Shown here one piece after another: positions 20,050 to 31,922 of a stretch of 64,000 bases of DNA. The notes beneath the pieces are model-generated. The model searched no databases and was not told the DNA's origin. It worked only from the letters and a program-made list of their open reading frames with translations. How positions within the stretch are numbered: position 1 is the stretch's first letter; each line of letters opens with the position of its first letter. The position numbers were made by a program, and so were the translations under genes. This DNA comes from Hydrangea macrophylla (taxonomy: Eukaryota; Streptophyta; Magnoliopsida; Cornales; Hydrangeaceae), in contig CM066987.1 of assembly GCA_033977485.1 (NCBI GenBank), positions 53,718,533 through 53,782,532 on the forward strand. The letters are read 5' to 3'.

Positions 20050-21067
20050 TTTTAACACTACCGCAAGAGAATACAAATTAGAATTTCCGAGTTTAGCCTC
20101 CATCTATTTTCTTATTGAACCATCAAGTACAAGCGGCCACCTCACCACATCACCGGAAAAGTAATTGAAACACCACACCGGCACACTGTGAAGAGTCTTC
20201 TCTCCTTCTACATAGTGATTTTTTGTTCAATTAACAAGCAAAGAGGGAATTTTATCTTTGTGATTTCAGTTTATGAATTTTTTTTTTCCTTAACCTACGA
20301 AAGCAAAATTTTGTAGTAAATTTTGATAGTTTAATATAGGTTCTAGACAAAAAGAATATTTGTAAGTACTTGAAAAAAATTTGTTTAAATATAAATAGGG
20401 GCCCCGTTTTAGAAGTTCACTTTGGGCCCCAAAATATTCAGGGCCGACCTTGTATTTTTGTACCATATAATTTGGATAAAGTTTTACTTTGAGCCATTTA
20501 TTTTCAATTATAACACTTTGATTTCTTTAGTTTTAAATTAGTTTCAATGTGCGATCTATTTGTAACCCCATTAATGACGCTCAATGGAAAACACTCACGT
20601 ACTTGGCACGCGTGTAGGCTAAAAAATATTTTAGTACCTTCTAATTTTAGAAAAGTTTCACTTTATACCTTACATTTTCAATTGTAACACTTTGGAGCTC
20701 AGTAATTTGTACAAAAAGTTTTACAATACGTAAGAAAGAGGACTAGAGAGAATCACACAAACTCAATTTATTTCTCCAATTCAAATCATTCAATAATGAG
20801 TTTCAATACAAGTAGGCAAAAACAATTTCACTGAAATATAAAATTATGCAGCGATTTAAGGTGAAAATAAATAGGTTGCAACAATTATAGAGATTTAAAT
20901 CACTTCGTAAATAATGGTCTTTCATATATATATATATATATATATGTCAAAGCCATCATCATGTAGTATTTCTCATATGTTCTCCAGAACAAGTGAACCA
21001 TTTTATGAGTAAATTTATTTCCAGTTGTATACATTTTCTTGTTCTAATGCACATCTATCTCAAATTG
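20050..21067. other. Intergenic DNA with (AT)n repeat
   Basis: It contains GGGGCCCCGTTTTAGAAG to CAGGGCCGACCTTG (about 20398-20443), which resembles the end of a degraded transposon, and an (AT)n run at about 20925-20946. It ends at CACAT (21068-21072), the TSD of the large element. Confidence 0.45.
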
Positions 21068-21072
21068 CACAT

Positions 21073-21653
21073 TAATGATGCCTAAATTTGGTTAAGAGAG
21101 AAGAAGAAGGATGAGACAAGAAGATTTGTATGTGTTTCGGCACTGTTAATGAAGAGACCTATGTCTACGTGTGTGTCAGAGCACGTATACTAGAATATCA
21201 AATCGCCGGAGATCTTTGGTGAACCAACAATGGGATGGAGCTACTAGAGATCAGCAGGTACAATATATACAATGCGATTCTGTGAAATAAGAATGCGATC
21301 CCCTTTGAAGGGGGTAAGTGGTCTCTTTAATAGATACAAGAGACCTACTCGTACAAGGTAAGTAAACTGATTAGGCAATACAATCTGATTGGGATTGATT
21401 AGCACAAATTGGGGGAGGTTCCTAATCGGATTAGGAAACAATCTTCTCTTTTCATTAGTCTTCTAGCTTGCGTAGAAAACTGTCTGGATTATGCTGGAGC
21501 ATGTCATGGGACGTAGCCGGGCTGTGCCTTTGACCAACTGAGCCCGTACAGTGTTCCCGACCTATTGGTTGGCACCGGATAATACTTGGCCCACTGCTCA
21601 GGTTAGGCCATGAACGGGACTTCTGCCTTCGCTGGATAGTTTTGTACATATTA
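21073..21653 (-). repeat. 3' LTR of the large Tat element
   Basis: On the minus strand it starts TAATATGTACAAAAC at 21653 (TG mutated to TA) and ends GGCATCATTA at 21073. It aligns with 53420-54028, for example CGATCCCCTTTGAAG near 21296 and 53657. Confidence 0.85.
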
Positions 21654-21669
21654 GTTGCCCCCCATTTCC
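21654..21669 (-). other. Polypurine tract of the large Tat element
   Basis: GGAAATGGGGGGCAAC on the minus strand lies directly before the 3' LTR and would prime plus-strand synthesis. It closely matches 10255-10270. Confidence 0.8.
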
Positions 21670-22037
21670 AAGGCTAATGTGAGGCTTCCTCAGATGAGGG
21701 TTGAAAATTTTCATAGCTTGGTAAACCGTCCGGGATGTAGCTCGGGAACTAGCCCGGGATAGGACTGGTCGCCCTGGTCACTCGAGGACTGGACAGATCG
21801 GTTGCCTCGGGAGCTTGGGGTCGGTACCCGCCACATGTTAAAGAGTGGTTGGTCTGGTTAGGATCCAACGAGACTTGTCTAAGCGCAACTGGACAATCAC
21901 ATCCTAACCGAACCATCACATCTATGCGCGCATTTTGAGGCACTGCTTGGGCTGCCCGAGGCGCCAGCTGTCATACATTTAGGCGGGAGTTCTGCTATAC
22001 CGTTGGATCTGAGATCATGTGGACTGTCTGTGCACTC

Positions 22038-22044
22038 TATAAAG
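22038..22044 (+). promoter_or_regulatory. TATA box ahead of the antisense extra ORF
   Basis: TATAAAG in the context CACTCTATAAAGGCAACAC lies on the plus strand, opposite to the element's own transcription. It is about 460 bp before the first good ATG of the antisense ORF. It suggests that the ORF had its own promoter. Confidence 0.5.
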
Positions 22045-22498
22045 GCAACACTTGAACATTTTTGCTACTTTTGCTACCCATCTCCTCAGTCTACCTAGCG
22101 GTATAAAAGAAAAAGTGTCCGGTCAAAACTTCTGAGCTCTTTTCTGCGCCTTGTTCTTGTAAGACTTTGTCCCTCCAGCCTTATAATTCACTGTATTTTT
22201 CCTTCTCTTTTCATTTACTAATATTCCAGAACGAGGCTGGAGAAAAGGAACCCATTAGGACTCGTGAGGGAGTTGGACTTTTTCTTCCTTAGGTCAGGCG
22301 GATCCCTTTCCTTGGTAGATCAGTCAAACCGGTCGGGGTGTCCTAGAGCAGTTCTGCCCGAGTGTCACCTGACTCTAAAGACCTTTTTCCTTGCCGTACA
22401 GGCTTTTAGTTCTTCCCACTCTGTACCTTAGATTTGGGGTTCCCAACCCCTACTTAGGCCGTCAACTACTTCCTCGTCCCATTGTAGGAGCCTTAGAG

Positions 22499-24437
22499 AT
22501 GTGTCAATCTGACTTTAACTCATCTTCCCGATCGGAGGATGAACAATCCAGGTCAGGTACCCAGGACACAAGCTTGGATCCTCCTTCACTGACTCCGTCA
22601 GAGTACCACAGTGAACATAGTGAAGGTAGGATTCCTATTAGGGTGTCTGATGAGAAGCTGATCCAAGGGCTCTCGACAGCCTTTGGGTCACGAGGTTGGG
22701 TGATGAGACCTCGATATCTGGGAGTCCTGGTGTTGTCTTCCCATGTGAGTTGATTCCCAGTAGCCTACTTGTCAATGACCTAGGATGGAATAGGGACAGG
22801 TACGATATCCCCAGCCACTGTTACTTGGCCATAACCATCAGTGGGGCTCATCTGCGCCGGTCAGGTTTGTTACACTTTATGAGGACGCCTTCATGGCGGG
22901 CCTTCGTCTTCCCTTCCACCCGCTCGCCAGGGACCTACTAATTTACATCGGGATCGCTCCCTCCCGGGCAGCTTGCCCCAAATAGGTGGAGATTCCTGAT
23001 GGGGACCATACATCTCTAGCCCCAAGTCTTTGGGTATGAGCTCACCCTTCAAGAGTTCTTGTGCACCCACTGCCCATTCCCGCTGCACGGGGAGGTCGGT
23101 TTCTTCTCTCCAGGGGCCCGACAAGGGAGAAAAATAATTGACAAGTGCCCAAGCAATAACAAGGTGTGGAAAAAGAAGTTCTTCTATGTGTCCACCCTTA
23201 GGAAAGTTGAGGAGTAAGCTCCCATCTTGTAACTATTTTTCCCTTTATTTTGTTCTTTCCATTGGACTAACTGAGGTGCTCTTTTTGCAGTAGGGGCATC
23301 TAACCCTCCGAGTATTCCTGAGGAGTGCCAAGAGAGGATCAGGGCCTTGGCTGAGGAGCCAACCAACGTTGATGACGTGTTAACCCGGACGGGAGGTCGG
23401 AAAGTCACTTACGAGCCCAGCCAACCCTACGAACTCCAATCATTGCTAGTATGCTTTTCAACTATTTTTTATTGCTTGCCTGCCATTTTTCCCTTTGACT
23501 CGAGTCTTTAAAGATGGCTCCCAGAGACATGGTCACTTTGAAGGAGAAGGAAGCTGCTCTGGCCACACGGGTGGGCCAGAGGAGTAAAAGGCAAGACCCC
23601 ACCAGTGGCCAACAACTGAAGCGGATTCACCGGGGGTCCCGCCTAGACCCGGCCGGGACATCAACCCTTAGGTAGAGATTGTTGCACCCGTCAATCACCC
23701 TGCAAACAACATCCCGACCAGGATGTCGTCGGTGGAGGCGGTGGATGACGTCCTGGCGAGAGTTTGACCTGCGCTGCTGCAAAACCAGGTCGAGAGGTGC
23801 TCAGGATTGGGCCCTGAGGCCTTGATCGGGTGGCTCTATAGCATCTCCCATAGGGTAGGTAACATATCTTCCTTTATTCCAATTTCTTTGTTCACGGTAA
23901 CTAATTGGCTTTTGTTTCTCTTTTCAAATCGGTTGCTTGACAGCAGGGGCCAAGGCATACCTGCCTAGGATGACCGAGAAACTTGCCACTGCTGAGGCCG
24001 CCCTATCCACAGAGAAGGCGACGCAGGAGGCTTCAGACTTTGCTCTTGCTATGGAGAATGAGAAGACAAGGATGCTGGCTCTGGACCTAGGGGCAGTTTA
24101 GGAGGAGTTGGCAACTGAGCAGGAGGCCCGGAGGCTGTAGAAGCCAAGAAGAAGCTCTCTGGTTGATGCTGTTGTCACTGAAGAGGTAGTGGCAAAGGAT
24201 GCAAAGGAAGAGTTCGTGGCTGGCTTCCTCTAGGGCTACGCCGACTTGACCCAGAGGGCGGCTACAGATCATCCCGAGTGGACCTCTCGAGCTACTCTTG
24301 GGCCGAGTTTGACTTTTGGAAAGGAGTAGGAGGTTGCTGCAGGGGCCCCCTGCTGATGTTGTCGGGGGAGAGGATGATGCTGGTAGAGAGGTCGAGGAGA
24401 CCGAAGATACTATGATCATCGTGGATGACCAACAGTA
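22499..24437 (+). pseudogene. Antisense extra ORF of the Tat element (PF04195-like, multi-exon, decayed)
   Basis: This gene-like unit runs opposite to gag-pol, between the integrase side and the 3' LTR. Known Tat-lineage elements carry such antisense ORFs. The ATG at 22499 opens MCQSDFNSSSRSEDEQSRSG, an acidic Ser-rich start. After a frame change come LPFHPLARDLLIYIGIAP (about 22905-22960) and VWKKKFFYVST (about 23164), as in the plant family called putative gypsy type transposon (Pfam PF04195, recalled). Three candidate introns can be read: 23214-23290, 23449-23513 and 23859-23943, each GT...AG with a T-rich 3' end. Downstream is a Glu/Ala-rich likely coiled coil (LATAEAALSTEKATQEAS) and an acidic tail DTMIIVDDQQ with stop near 24437. 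Frameshifts and stops (for example near 24101 and 24137) make it non-functional. Function unknown. Confidence 0.7.
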
Positions 24438-24842
24438 ATGTATATTTTTTTGGGAGGCTACTATAATTTCCCCCCAAGCAGTGTACTCTTTGTAATTAGT
24501 AATGAAAAAGGTCCCTTGAGGTCACTTTTACATACTGCTTCACACTTGCTTGTTTTTCTTTTCCCGTGCTCGATTAATTGTTTTAGTTTTATCACAACCC
24601 TACCTTAGCAAAAGGTTTAAAATTGTGACTGGTAGGAGACACTTGGACTTTAGGGTATCTGTAAAACCTTAAATATTTTGAGCTTCCAGACTTAGGATTT
24701 TTCAGGCTTGTAGAACCCGGTCGAAAAACTGTAAGTGCTCAGGGTTAACCAAGCTCCTTGTAGTAATCCCGACATGGACTCGAAATAATATGGGTGCTTG
24801 GATGTCTAAGGGTTAATACTTAGCTAATTCCCAGTCCTGTAA

Positions 24843-27725
24843 TGTCACGCCCCGAAAACCGAAGCACGAGGAAAGAGAGAAAATAGAGAGAAGAGAATTA
24901 AAACCCAATCACAAATGCGGAAGTGACATTGGGATCCCGCGGGGATTCCTACAAGTATGACTTACTAACATATAAGCCAAAATGGGCTAACATGTTAATG
25001 AGTCCAACAAAGATGAAATCATTTGAAAATTTAAGTTAAAAGACTAACTGCACAAGCACTAGTTCAAAGAGAGAAATAAAAATACAATAAATTTGATAAA
25101 AGCCAGGTTTGGATTGTTGCTGAATTTTAAAACCTCCGTAAGTAACTTTGTCTTTAAATTTTTACATTTTGTCCATGTTGGTCCATGTAAAATTCGATTC
25201 TGCACAACTTTTGTTAAATAGAATTTTTTTTAATTACTCGCCGTTTGGGCAGAAAACTGAAATAACAGTAGCAGTTTTTCTTTTGACAGCTTTTTGAAAT
25301 ATTCGCAACAATGCTAAATCCTCAAGTTTAAACATCAATACATGACTAAACAAGTCCTAAACAACACACAACACGAGTCTAGAGCAAACGAAACTTCGTG
25401 CACTCGAAATTTATAAAAAATGAGGAGTGAAAGAGATAAAGAGAGGAAGAATAGGGGAGGGAGAGATTGAGAGAGAGAGATTTTTAAAACATTTCCACTG
25501 AAATTAAAAGAACAAATCCGGCAAGGATTTCATCATGAACTAATCATGGCATAGGGAGGCACAAAGACAAAGGACTATAATGAATCCGATAAAGGCCCCG
25601 ACTACTACAAGAGAGCTGGCAAGGCTTTAGTTTAAAGGTAATAAGTCCGGCAAGGACGAAATCAATTATAGCCGAATCCGGCAAGGATTCAAATCAACAC
25701 ACATGCATAAAAATGTAAAAGAGATACGACGATCTCGGAAACATAATTACATAATATAGATAAGTTTAACAAGTATGTAATTTAAGGACTAACATTTGTC
25801 CATCAAATTACAAAAAGGCTTCCCAAATGACAAAAATATGGAAGTCCACACTCAAGAAGTTTTGTAATAAAATTAATACAACCATTTTATTTTAGAGCAC
25901 TAAACTATTGCAAACTTCCCTAACTAGCTAAAATTCATAAGAGAGTTATCCATATACATAACCAAGCATGAGTCTTCAAAATAGGACAAAAAGTTTCGAG
26001 TCTATGTGTCGGGTCACATGTGCTCTTTTCCCTTATCAATCTCACCAGAAAAATGTTTTGTCATTTTTATGAGAACGACGGCTCATAGAAAACATTGTAA
26101 CAAGTCTATATGCTATCCATGACTAAAATGAAATGAGGTGCAATGGATCGCCACCACGGCTACAATGAAATGATTAAAGCCGTAAGGCTATGCGTGATAT
26201 GTGCACACCTCTCTCATTACCGGACCATGAGCCATCCACGCATGGAGTGTAGCATACCAACTTCTGGGAGCCAACCAAATATAGTTGGAATTCGAATGTT
26301 TCTAAGGGTCATTCTCCCTGTTTCACATCACAACCCATGTCCGGATTTCTTAAATAAAATTCCCTCGCATGGAGTTTTTTTCTCTTTTCAAAACAAAATG
26401 TTTATGTCGTGTTAATGTAATGCTTGCTTATTAGGCCTCAATGCATATGATGTTAACAATGACATTAAGGATGATCCACTACAATAAATTAAGTAATAAT
26501 TCTAGTCCATTAAGTATGATATCAAAGATCTCCACGAATGTAATTAAATTTCATAATTAAACATTCCTAGCTAGGATTTCTAAACTAACGTCCTAGCATG
26601 TGTTTACACATAAAGGGAGCATCCTAAGCATATCTAGCATCATGTAATCAAGTATAGTACAACCAAGGCATGTAATTTCACAATTAGGCATACAACCCTA
26701 AATTTTACCACTTTGGGGAAATACCCATTGCTTGTGTCTAAATTTTACTCTTAACATCATTCTAATTACATTTAACATCTCAAAATCACAACATGTACAA
26801 CCAAGGCATATAATCACATTTAGGCAAGCTAACCCTAACCTTACATATTTGGGGAAAGATCCTAATACATGTGTCTAAGTTCTCTCCTAGCACATATAAA
26901 TGAACTCAAAGCACCTTAGGCAAGTATAACATATAGAAAAGCAACAATGTAATCTACCTCAATGTAGGTTTTCCAAAATAAATGAAAAATCACCCAAAAT
27001 TTGAGAAAGAATCAAAGGACTCCAAATGGCTCCAAGAATATGAAAAGGGAGGTCCTAGGAAGCCCAAGAACCCACTGCATGTACTACTCCATCAATAGAC
27101 CTCCATGGTTGAAGATGAGAAGTTTGGAAGCTCTATGTAATTTGGGTAAACCATGCTAATGGCCACCAAAATGAATTTCATTGGTATCACTAGAAAGCTC
27201 TTGAAAAACTAAGACTAAAATGTGAAATAGCAAAACTCACAAAAATCACTCTTTAATGGCCTATTGGAAGCTTAAAGGAGAAGGGTTATGAGGGTTTTTG
27301 TGTATACCCAATATTATAGATATAGAGGAAGAAGGAGAAAAAGAGAGAGAGAGAGAGAAAGAAAAGAAAAAAAAAATGAAAATGAGGATAGAGAGAGAGA
27401 GAGGTTGGCCGGCCATAAAGAGAAGGGAGTGGGGCCCACTAATTTGTTTTTGTCTTTTGTTTTGTATTTAAGGTGTAGAGGTGTAATGTATGTGTGTGTG
27501 TGGTCTATTTTTACACATCCAAATTAAAACATGTACCCACTTTACACTATATTAATAAAAAAATAATAAAATAAAATAAAACCAAATAAGAAAAGAAAAT
27601 AAATAAATAAATAAACATAGTAACACAAGTTAAGACAATTTTAAATACTACCCAATTTAATTAACGGTTCGCATAAAAGCATTTAAATACAATTTTACAC
27701 TTAATTAAAATTTTGAGTTATGACA
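24843..27725 (-). mobile_element. Solo LTR of a chromovirus-like element
   Basis: A 2883-bp unit runs from TGTCACGCCCCG to GAGTTATGACA with no PBS, PPT or coding region. The flanks TGTAA (24838-24842) and TATAA (27726-27730) match at four of five. The sequence on either side is colinear with the intact Tat sequence near 10715-10745 (CCAAGGCCTATAAATACCTGG), which confirms a simple insertion. The minus-strand end CGGGGCGTGACA resembles the LTR end GGGGTGTGACA of the chromovirus at 48233, so the orientation is likely minus. Inside are repeated TCCGGCAAGGA motifs (25517-25695), GA tracts (25440-25480 and 27330-27400) and no real ORF. It was left by LTR-LTR recombination. Confidence 0.75.
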
Positions 27726-27927
27726 TATAATGTTCAGTATGACTTCCTATTTAGTCCATTATCTCTTCCTGGCCCCCAAGCTTATGCTAAGGCGGGTGTT
27801 AATAGAGGTGATGACTGTAGATAGTCGACCTAAAACGTTGGTAGTTTCATGGTCTTTTCGAGTTCGCTATTATCAATCAGTTAGGGAGATTTGCCCCCAT
27901 TTTAGGTTATAGACCTAAGCTGAACTA

Positions 27928-28080
27928 GTGCCTCGGGTGTGTATCCGAGGTCTTTTGGTGCCTCAGGAGTGTTCCCAAGGTCTTTAAGTGCATCGGGTGT
28001 GATTCTGAGGTCTTTAGGTGCTTCGGGTGTGATCCTGAGGTCTTTAGGTGCCTTGGGTGTAATCCTGAGGTCTTTTTGTT
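27928..28080. repeat. Tandem array of a 30-bp unit in the Tat 3' region
   Basis: Five units of the form GTGCCTCGGGTGTGATCC-TGAGGTCTTT are in tandem. A 10-residue repeated peptide in the plus frame 27939-28121 is a by-product. The same unit is at 10924-11075 in the sister element. The Tat/Ogre lineage is known for tandem repeats between integrase and 3' LTR. Confidence 0.75.
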
Positions 28081-28191
28081 GTGAGATACTTGTTGGGAAT
28101 CCATCTGAAAAACTGCTATAATTGCTCGGGTAGAGCTACAACTTGTTTAAAAAAACATGAAGATCCCTAACCAATTCTGGCACACAATTTA

Positions 28192-28571
28192 CTAAAAGTA
28201 CTTCTGTAGATGCTCCACATTCCACGGGTGTGACAAGTCTTGTCCCTCTAGAGTCTGCAACCAGTAATTTTCCGGTCGGTTGATCCGAGTAACCCTATAG
28301 GGCCCTTCCTAGTTTGGTCCCAACTTCCCATGGCTCGGAATTTTGGTAGGCTAGTTCACTGCCTTGAGGACGAGGTCTCCTACCTGGAAACTATAGTGTT
28401 TTACCTTGCTGTTGAAGTACCGTGAGACTCTCTGCTTATGCTGCTTGTTTTAGGTATGTCCGATGTCTTTTTTCTTCTATTAGGTCGACCTCTCCTCTGA
28501 GGGCTTCCTCGTTGCCTTGCTCACTGTAGTTTGTCACCCGGTAAGTTGGTAGTCCCAGTTCTGTAGGGACT
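28192..28571 (-). pseudogene. Tat integrase, C-terminal end (separated by insertion)
   Basis: The minus-strand frame contains YFNSKVKHYSFQVGDLVLKA, then GPYRVTRINRPENYWLQTLE and LSHPWNVEHLQKYF and a stop at 28192. These are the integrase C-terminal DNA-binding fold (GPY-type motif) and tail. Its N-terminal and catalytic parts lie at 48234-49000 on the other side of the chromovirus. In-frame stops occur near the start. Confidence 0.75.
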
Positions 28572-29884
28572 TGTAGCAACCTGTATTTTCGCACCCCTAA
28601 TAACAAATAAATGTCGGTTTTTATTTATTTACTATGGATTAATTTTAGTTGTGGTATTATTCTAATTATTAAATAATACTCATGTTATTAGTTGTTAATA
28701 CAATATCATTTTATTTCACTATCACATATTATTTTTAGTTGTAGCATTATTTCCATAAAAGAAAAATGCTTATATTGATTTATTATAATTATGTGGCATC
28801 AATTATGTGACCCCTTTAGTAACTTTAATTAGTATTATTATGCTTAAGACTACGCCCCTAAGTTACCCTATAATTTGGGATTAAAAACTATTAATAAAAT
28901 GTTAATCACGTTACTTATATTTTTAGTCCCTAATATTTATTTGGGTATTTTCCTAGACTACACGGACTAACCTAACTGAACTAACTGATCTAACCTAACT
29001 TAAACAGACTAAGCTGTATTATTGGTGATAGGATGCCATCAATCACAAGCTATAATATTCCTGTAATCATAACGTTTATATGCTTGAAGCTTGCAACTTG
29101 CTTCTTTAGTGTTCACACTTACAATTTAGTGAACTCATTGATTGTCTATGTATCAAACACAATTCTTAACACTGCAACACACACAAATGCAAGCTTAGGC
29201 ATTACTCTTTCATTTCACTCTCTCTCTCTCTCTCTCTCTCTCGGCAATATACATATACACACATATTCAAGCTTCCGTTTCTCTCTCTCTCATCCTCACT
29301 CTCAAATACACAACCACACATGTACATACTTGCTGGGAATCAAAGTTAGAAAGGAAATACAAAAGCTAGTATATTGCAATAGAAGTCAAAGGAAGCCATA
29401 GCCATTCCAAAGCTTGAAGCTTTTGTATTTTTGGAATTCCCATTTTTCTTCGGCAAGTCTCACAGCTCTATCTAATGCTCAGTGAGTCTCTTGAACTCAC
29501 TTATAATGTAGTATTAGACATTCCGTACAAGCCATGAGTATCAATTTTAGAGATATACGTGTATACATATATAAAGTTTTGAAGGTACAAAAATAGTGGT
29601 CTCACCAAACTCAACCAAAGTGATTTCTGTAAATTCGGAATGAAAGATTATAGTCCCAGTAACTTCTATTTCAAATCTTAGACCTTAATTTATAATGGTT
29701 GCGACGTACGGTGAAATCGTCGAATTTTCATCAATAAGTAGAGCTATGTTAGAAATTAAGACTTAAGACTTACATATTCGTAATCTACCCGGAAAAACGA
29801 AAAGAATGGTATATTATACTTGTTGTATCGTTCAGATTGATAAAACTTGTATATGCTCTGCAACTGTATAGTCCGGCTTAAGAA

Positions 29885-30015
29885 GAAGAAAGACCAAGAC
29901 CAGTCGCGAAACATACCCAGGACCGGTCCCGGCCATGACCGGTCACACATAAGTATTAGAACCAATCGCAACCATGACCAGTCCCGCTAAAAGACCAGGA
30001 CCGGTCCCGCTCCTC
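29885..30015. repeat. GACCGGTC/GACCAGTC motif cluster in the LTR
   Basis: GACCGGTC-like 8-mers recur six to eight times with CCATGACC spacers. The same cluster lies at about 44170-44290 in the 3' LTR. Its role is unknown. Confidence 0.6.
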
Positions 30016-30828
30016 TATGACAGAATGATCTGTTTCTCTAAGCAGTTTTTCCCAATTTCACTAAATAGTGCTTTCACTGCATGTTAATTCCATTCATGAC
30101 ATTTAAGTAAATCATTCTCCCTTCCATTTATTATTTTACTTAAGTCATTAATGTTATTAATGAAATGCCCCCCATTTGGATTCAATAAATGTACTATTGA
30201 AAAATCAACTCCTTATAGATAAAAAGTCAACTTTTCCTCCGAAGGCAAAATTACCAAATTTTGCACACTGTATGATATTGGGGCATTATTTTTAGTAAGT
30301 TCCCTGCCTTTTAAAAATTCTTAAAAATCATATTTGATATATGGAGACCTAGATGAACTATTCGTGGGACTTTTAAACTCTTGAATCGAAAATCTTATTT
30401 TTGACTATACGTTGCCGTTTTGGCCATTTTGGGTCAACAATTGACTTTTCTGGACTAAGTTGTTTACTTCGTAATAATCATATTTTTATTATCTCTGATA
30501 CTTTTATATGAGAATAGGAATCCGTAGCTCTGAATACCATTTGTAGTAATCAAATGTAAATAGCTCTGAAACAATATTAAGGTAAAGTAAGAACCACTCT
30601 GTTATCTGCTATAAGATAAATGTGAATGAGAAGGATTTAAATCAAGACGCTCTAATACCTTCACAAGAGAATAAATCATACACCGCTATGATACCCTTAT
30701 ATAAAAGAGAATAAGAATAAGATACACATTTTCATAGTCGAGTTGGTATAAGTTAACATACATTGTGTGTGATGGAGAAATTGGAAAAGTCAAGAGAGGA
30801 TGTCTTGGTTGTGGTAACCTTAATTTTC

Positions 30829-31125
30829 CAAGGCCGCTTGATATACGGCAGGTTAATTAGAAAGGATTGAGCCCAGGCTGCTTTAGATACAGTAGGCCAG
30901 TCAGAGTGTTGTGATAGCTTTAATTATTCCAGGCTGCTGTAGATAAAGTAGATTAATTAAGATGATTGAACCTAGGTTGCTTTTGATACAGTAGGTCAAT
31001 CTGGTGCTAGCTTTAAATTATTCCAGGCCGCTTCAGATACGGTAGATTAATTAAAGTATTCCACAGGTTATCGTAACTCTGAATGTCTAGGTACGTCCAG
31101 GTCGCTCTAGTTACGACAGACATAT
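30829..31125. repeat. Modular tandem repeat in the chromovirus LTR
   Basis: Six modules of the form CAGGCCGCTTNAGATACGG-TAG alternate with AGATTAATTAA or GGCCAGTC spacers, at a dimer period of about 100 bp. The 3' LTR copy is at about 47303-47600. Confidence 0.65.
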
Positions 31126-31682
31126 CGACATGTATTCTAAACTAACAGCCTTAAGCCAGAGGTTCAGGGGAACCACTTGTGTTGGGTATTGTGGTCAAGG
31201 TAAAAGAGTCAGTGAGATGAGATGGTTTCATTGTTCATGCACGGTCTTAATTATTCATTACTCAAAATATACATTGCTTGTGCGTTCGTTATACTTACTC
31301 GACTTTCATTAGCTGATGAATTTATTTTGTCCTGGACATCCAAAATGTTCAGGAAATGGTTATGCAGAACAATATGATTATGCAAGCTAGAGGAGCCTGC
31401 AGCGTTACTTTTATAATTTAATAAAGTTGTAATAAGGATATGGATAATGTTTTTATTTGATTAAGGCGATCTGTGTCTTATGGATATTTGAATTAAAGCC
31501 TATGTAATATTTGAAGTTGTAATAGTTTATACTTTCTTCCCTGCTGCTTTTTATACTCTGTTTTTCTGGTACATGTTAAGCTAAGTACATGACAAGCGAT
31601 TCACCACCTGTCATGACCTACGGGTCCAAAATAGAAATGAAATTTTTTTCCTATTTTGCTATGCTGGGCCATGATAGGATTT

Positions 31683-31694
31683 TGGTATTAGAGC
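31683..31694 (+). other. Primer-binding site, tRNA-iMet type
   Basis: TGGTATTAGAGC differs by one base from the common plant iMet site TGGTATCAGAGC and lies six bases after the 5' LTR. Confidence 0.8.
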
Positions 31695-31922
31695 CTTGGT
31701 TGTATTATTAGACTTAAGCCTAGACACAGGATTGGATAGCAAAAGGATAGGTGTAGTCGAGTGTCCTCTGTACTTAGGATCCGACATCCAGATATATTAA
31801 GATTAGCCCTGGTATAATATAGTTTACTTTCTATCAGGATTTAAGTTATAATTACGACAAGAAAGAGTCCCAGAAACTGCGACGCAATTGAAGGAGCACC
31901 ACCAGTAGTTGATCCGACCGGC

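Larger units (their letters stand above)
28572..31676 (+). repeat. 5' LTR of the chromovirus (3105 bp)
   Basis: It starts TGTAGCAACCTGTATTTTCG and ends GGGCCATGATA (a decayed form of GGGGTGTGACA). It contains a CT microsatellite (29219-29243), clusters of the GACCGGTC palindrome (29890-30005) and a modular repeat (30829-31125). It lacks the 2.2-kb insert of the 3' LTR and so preserves that element's empty site (about 30496-30500). Confidence 0.88.

Noticed and set aside
26143..26415. 90-residue plus frame in the solo LTR
   Set aside because: It lies in an LTR without coding content and has no known domain; probably chance.
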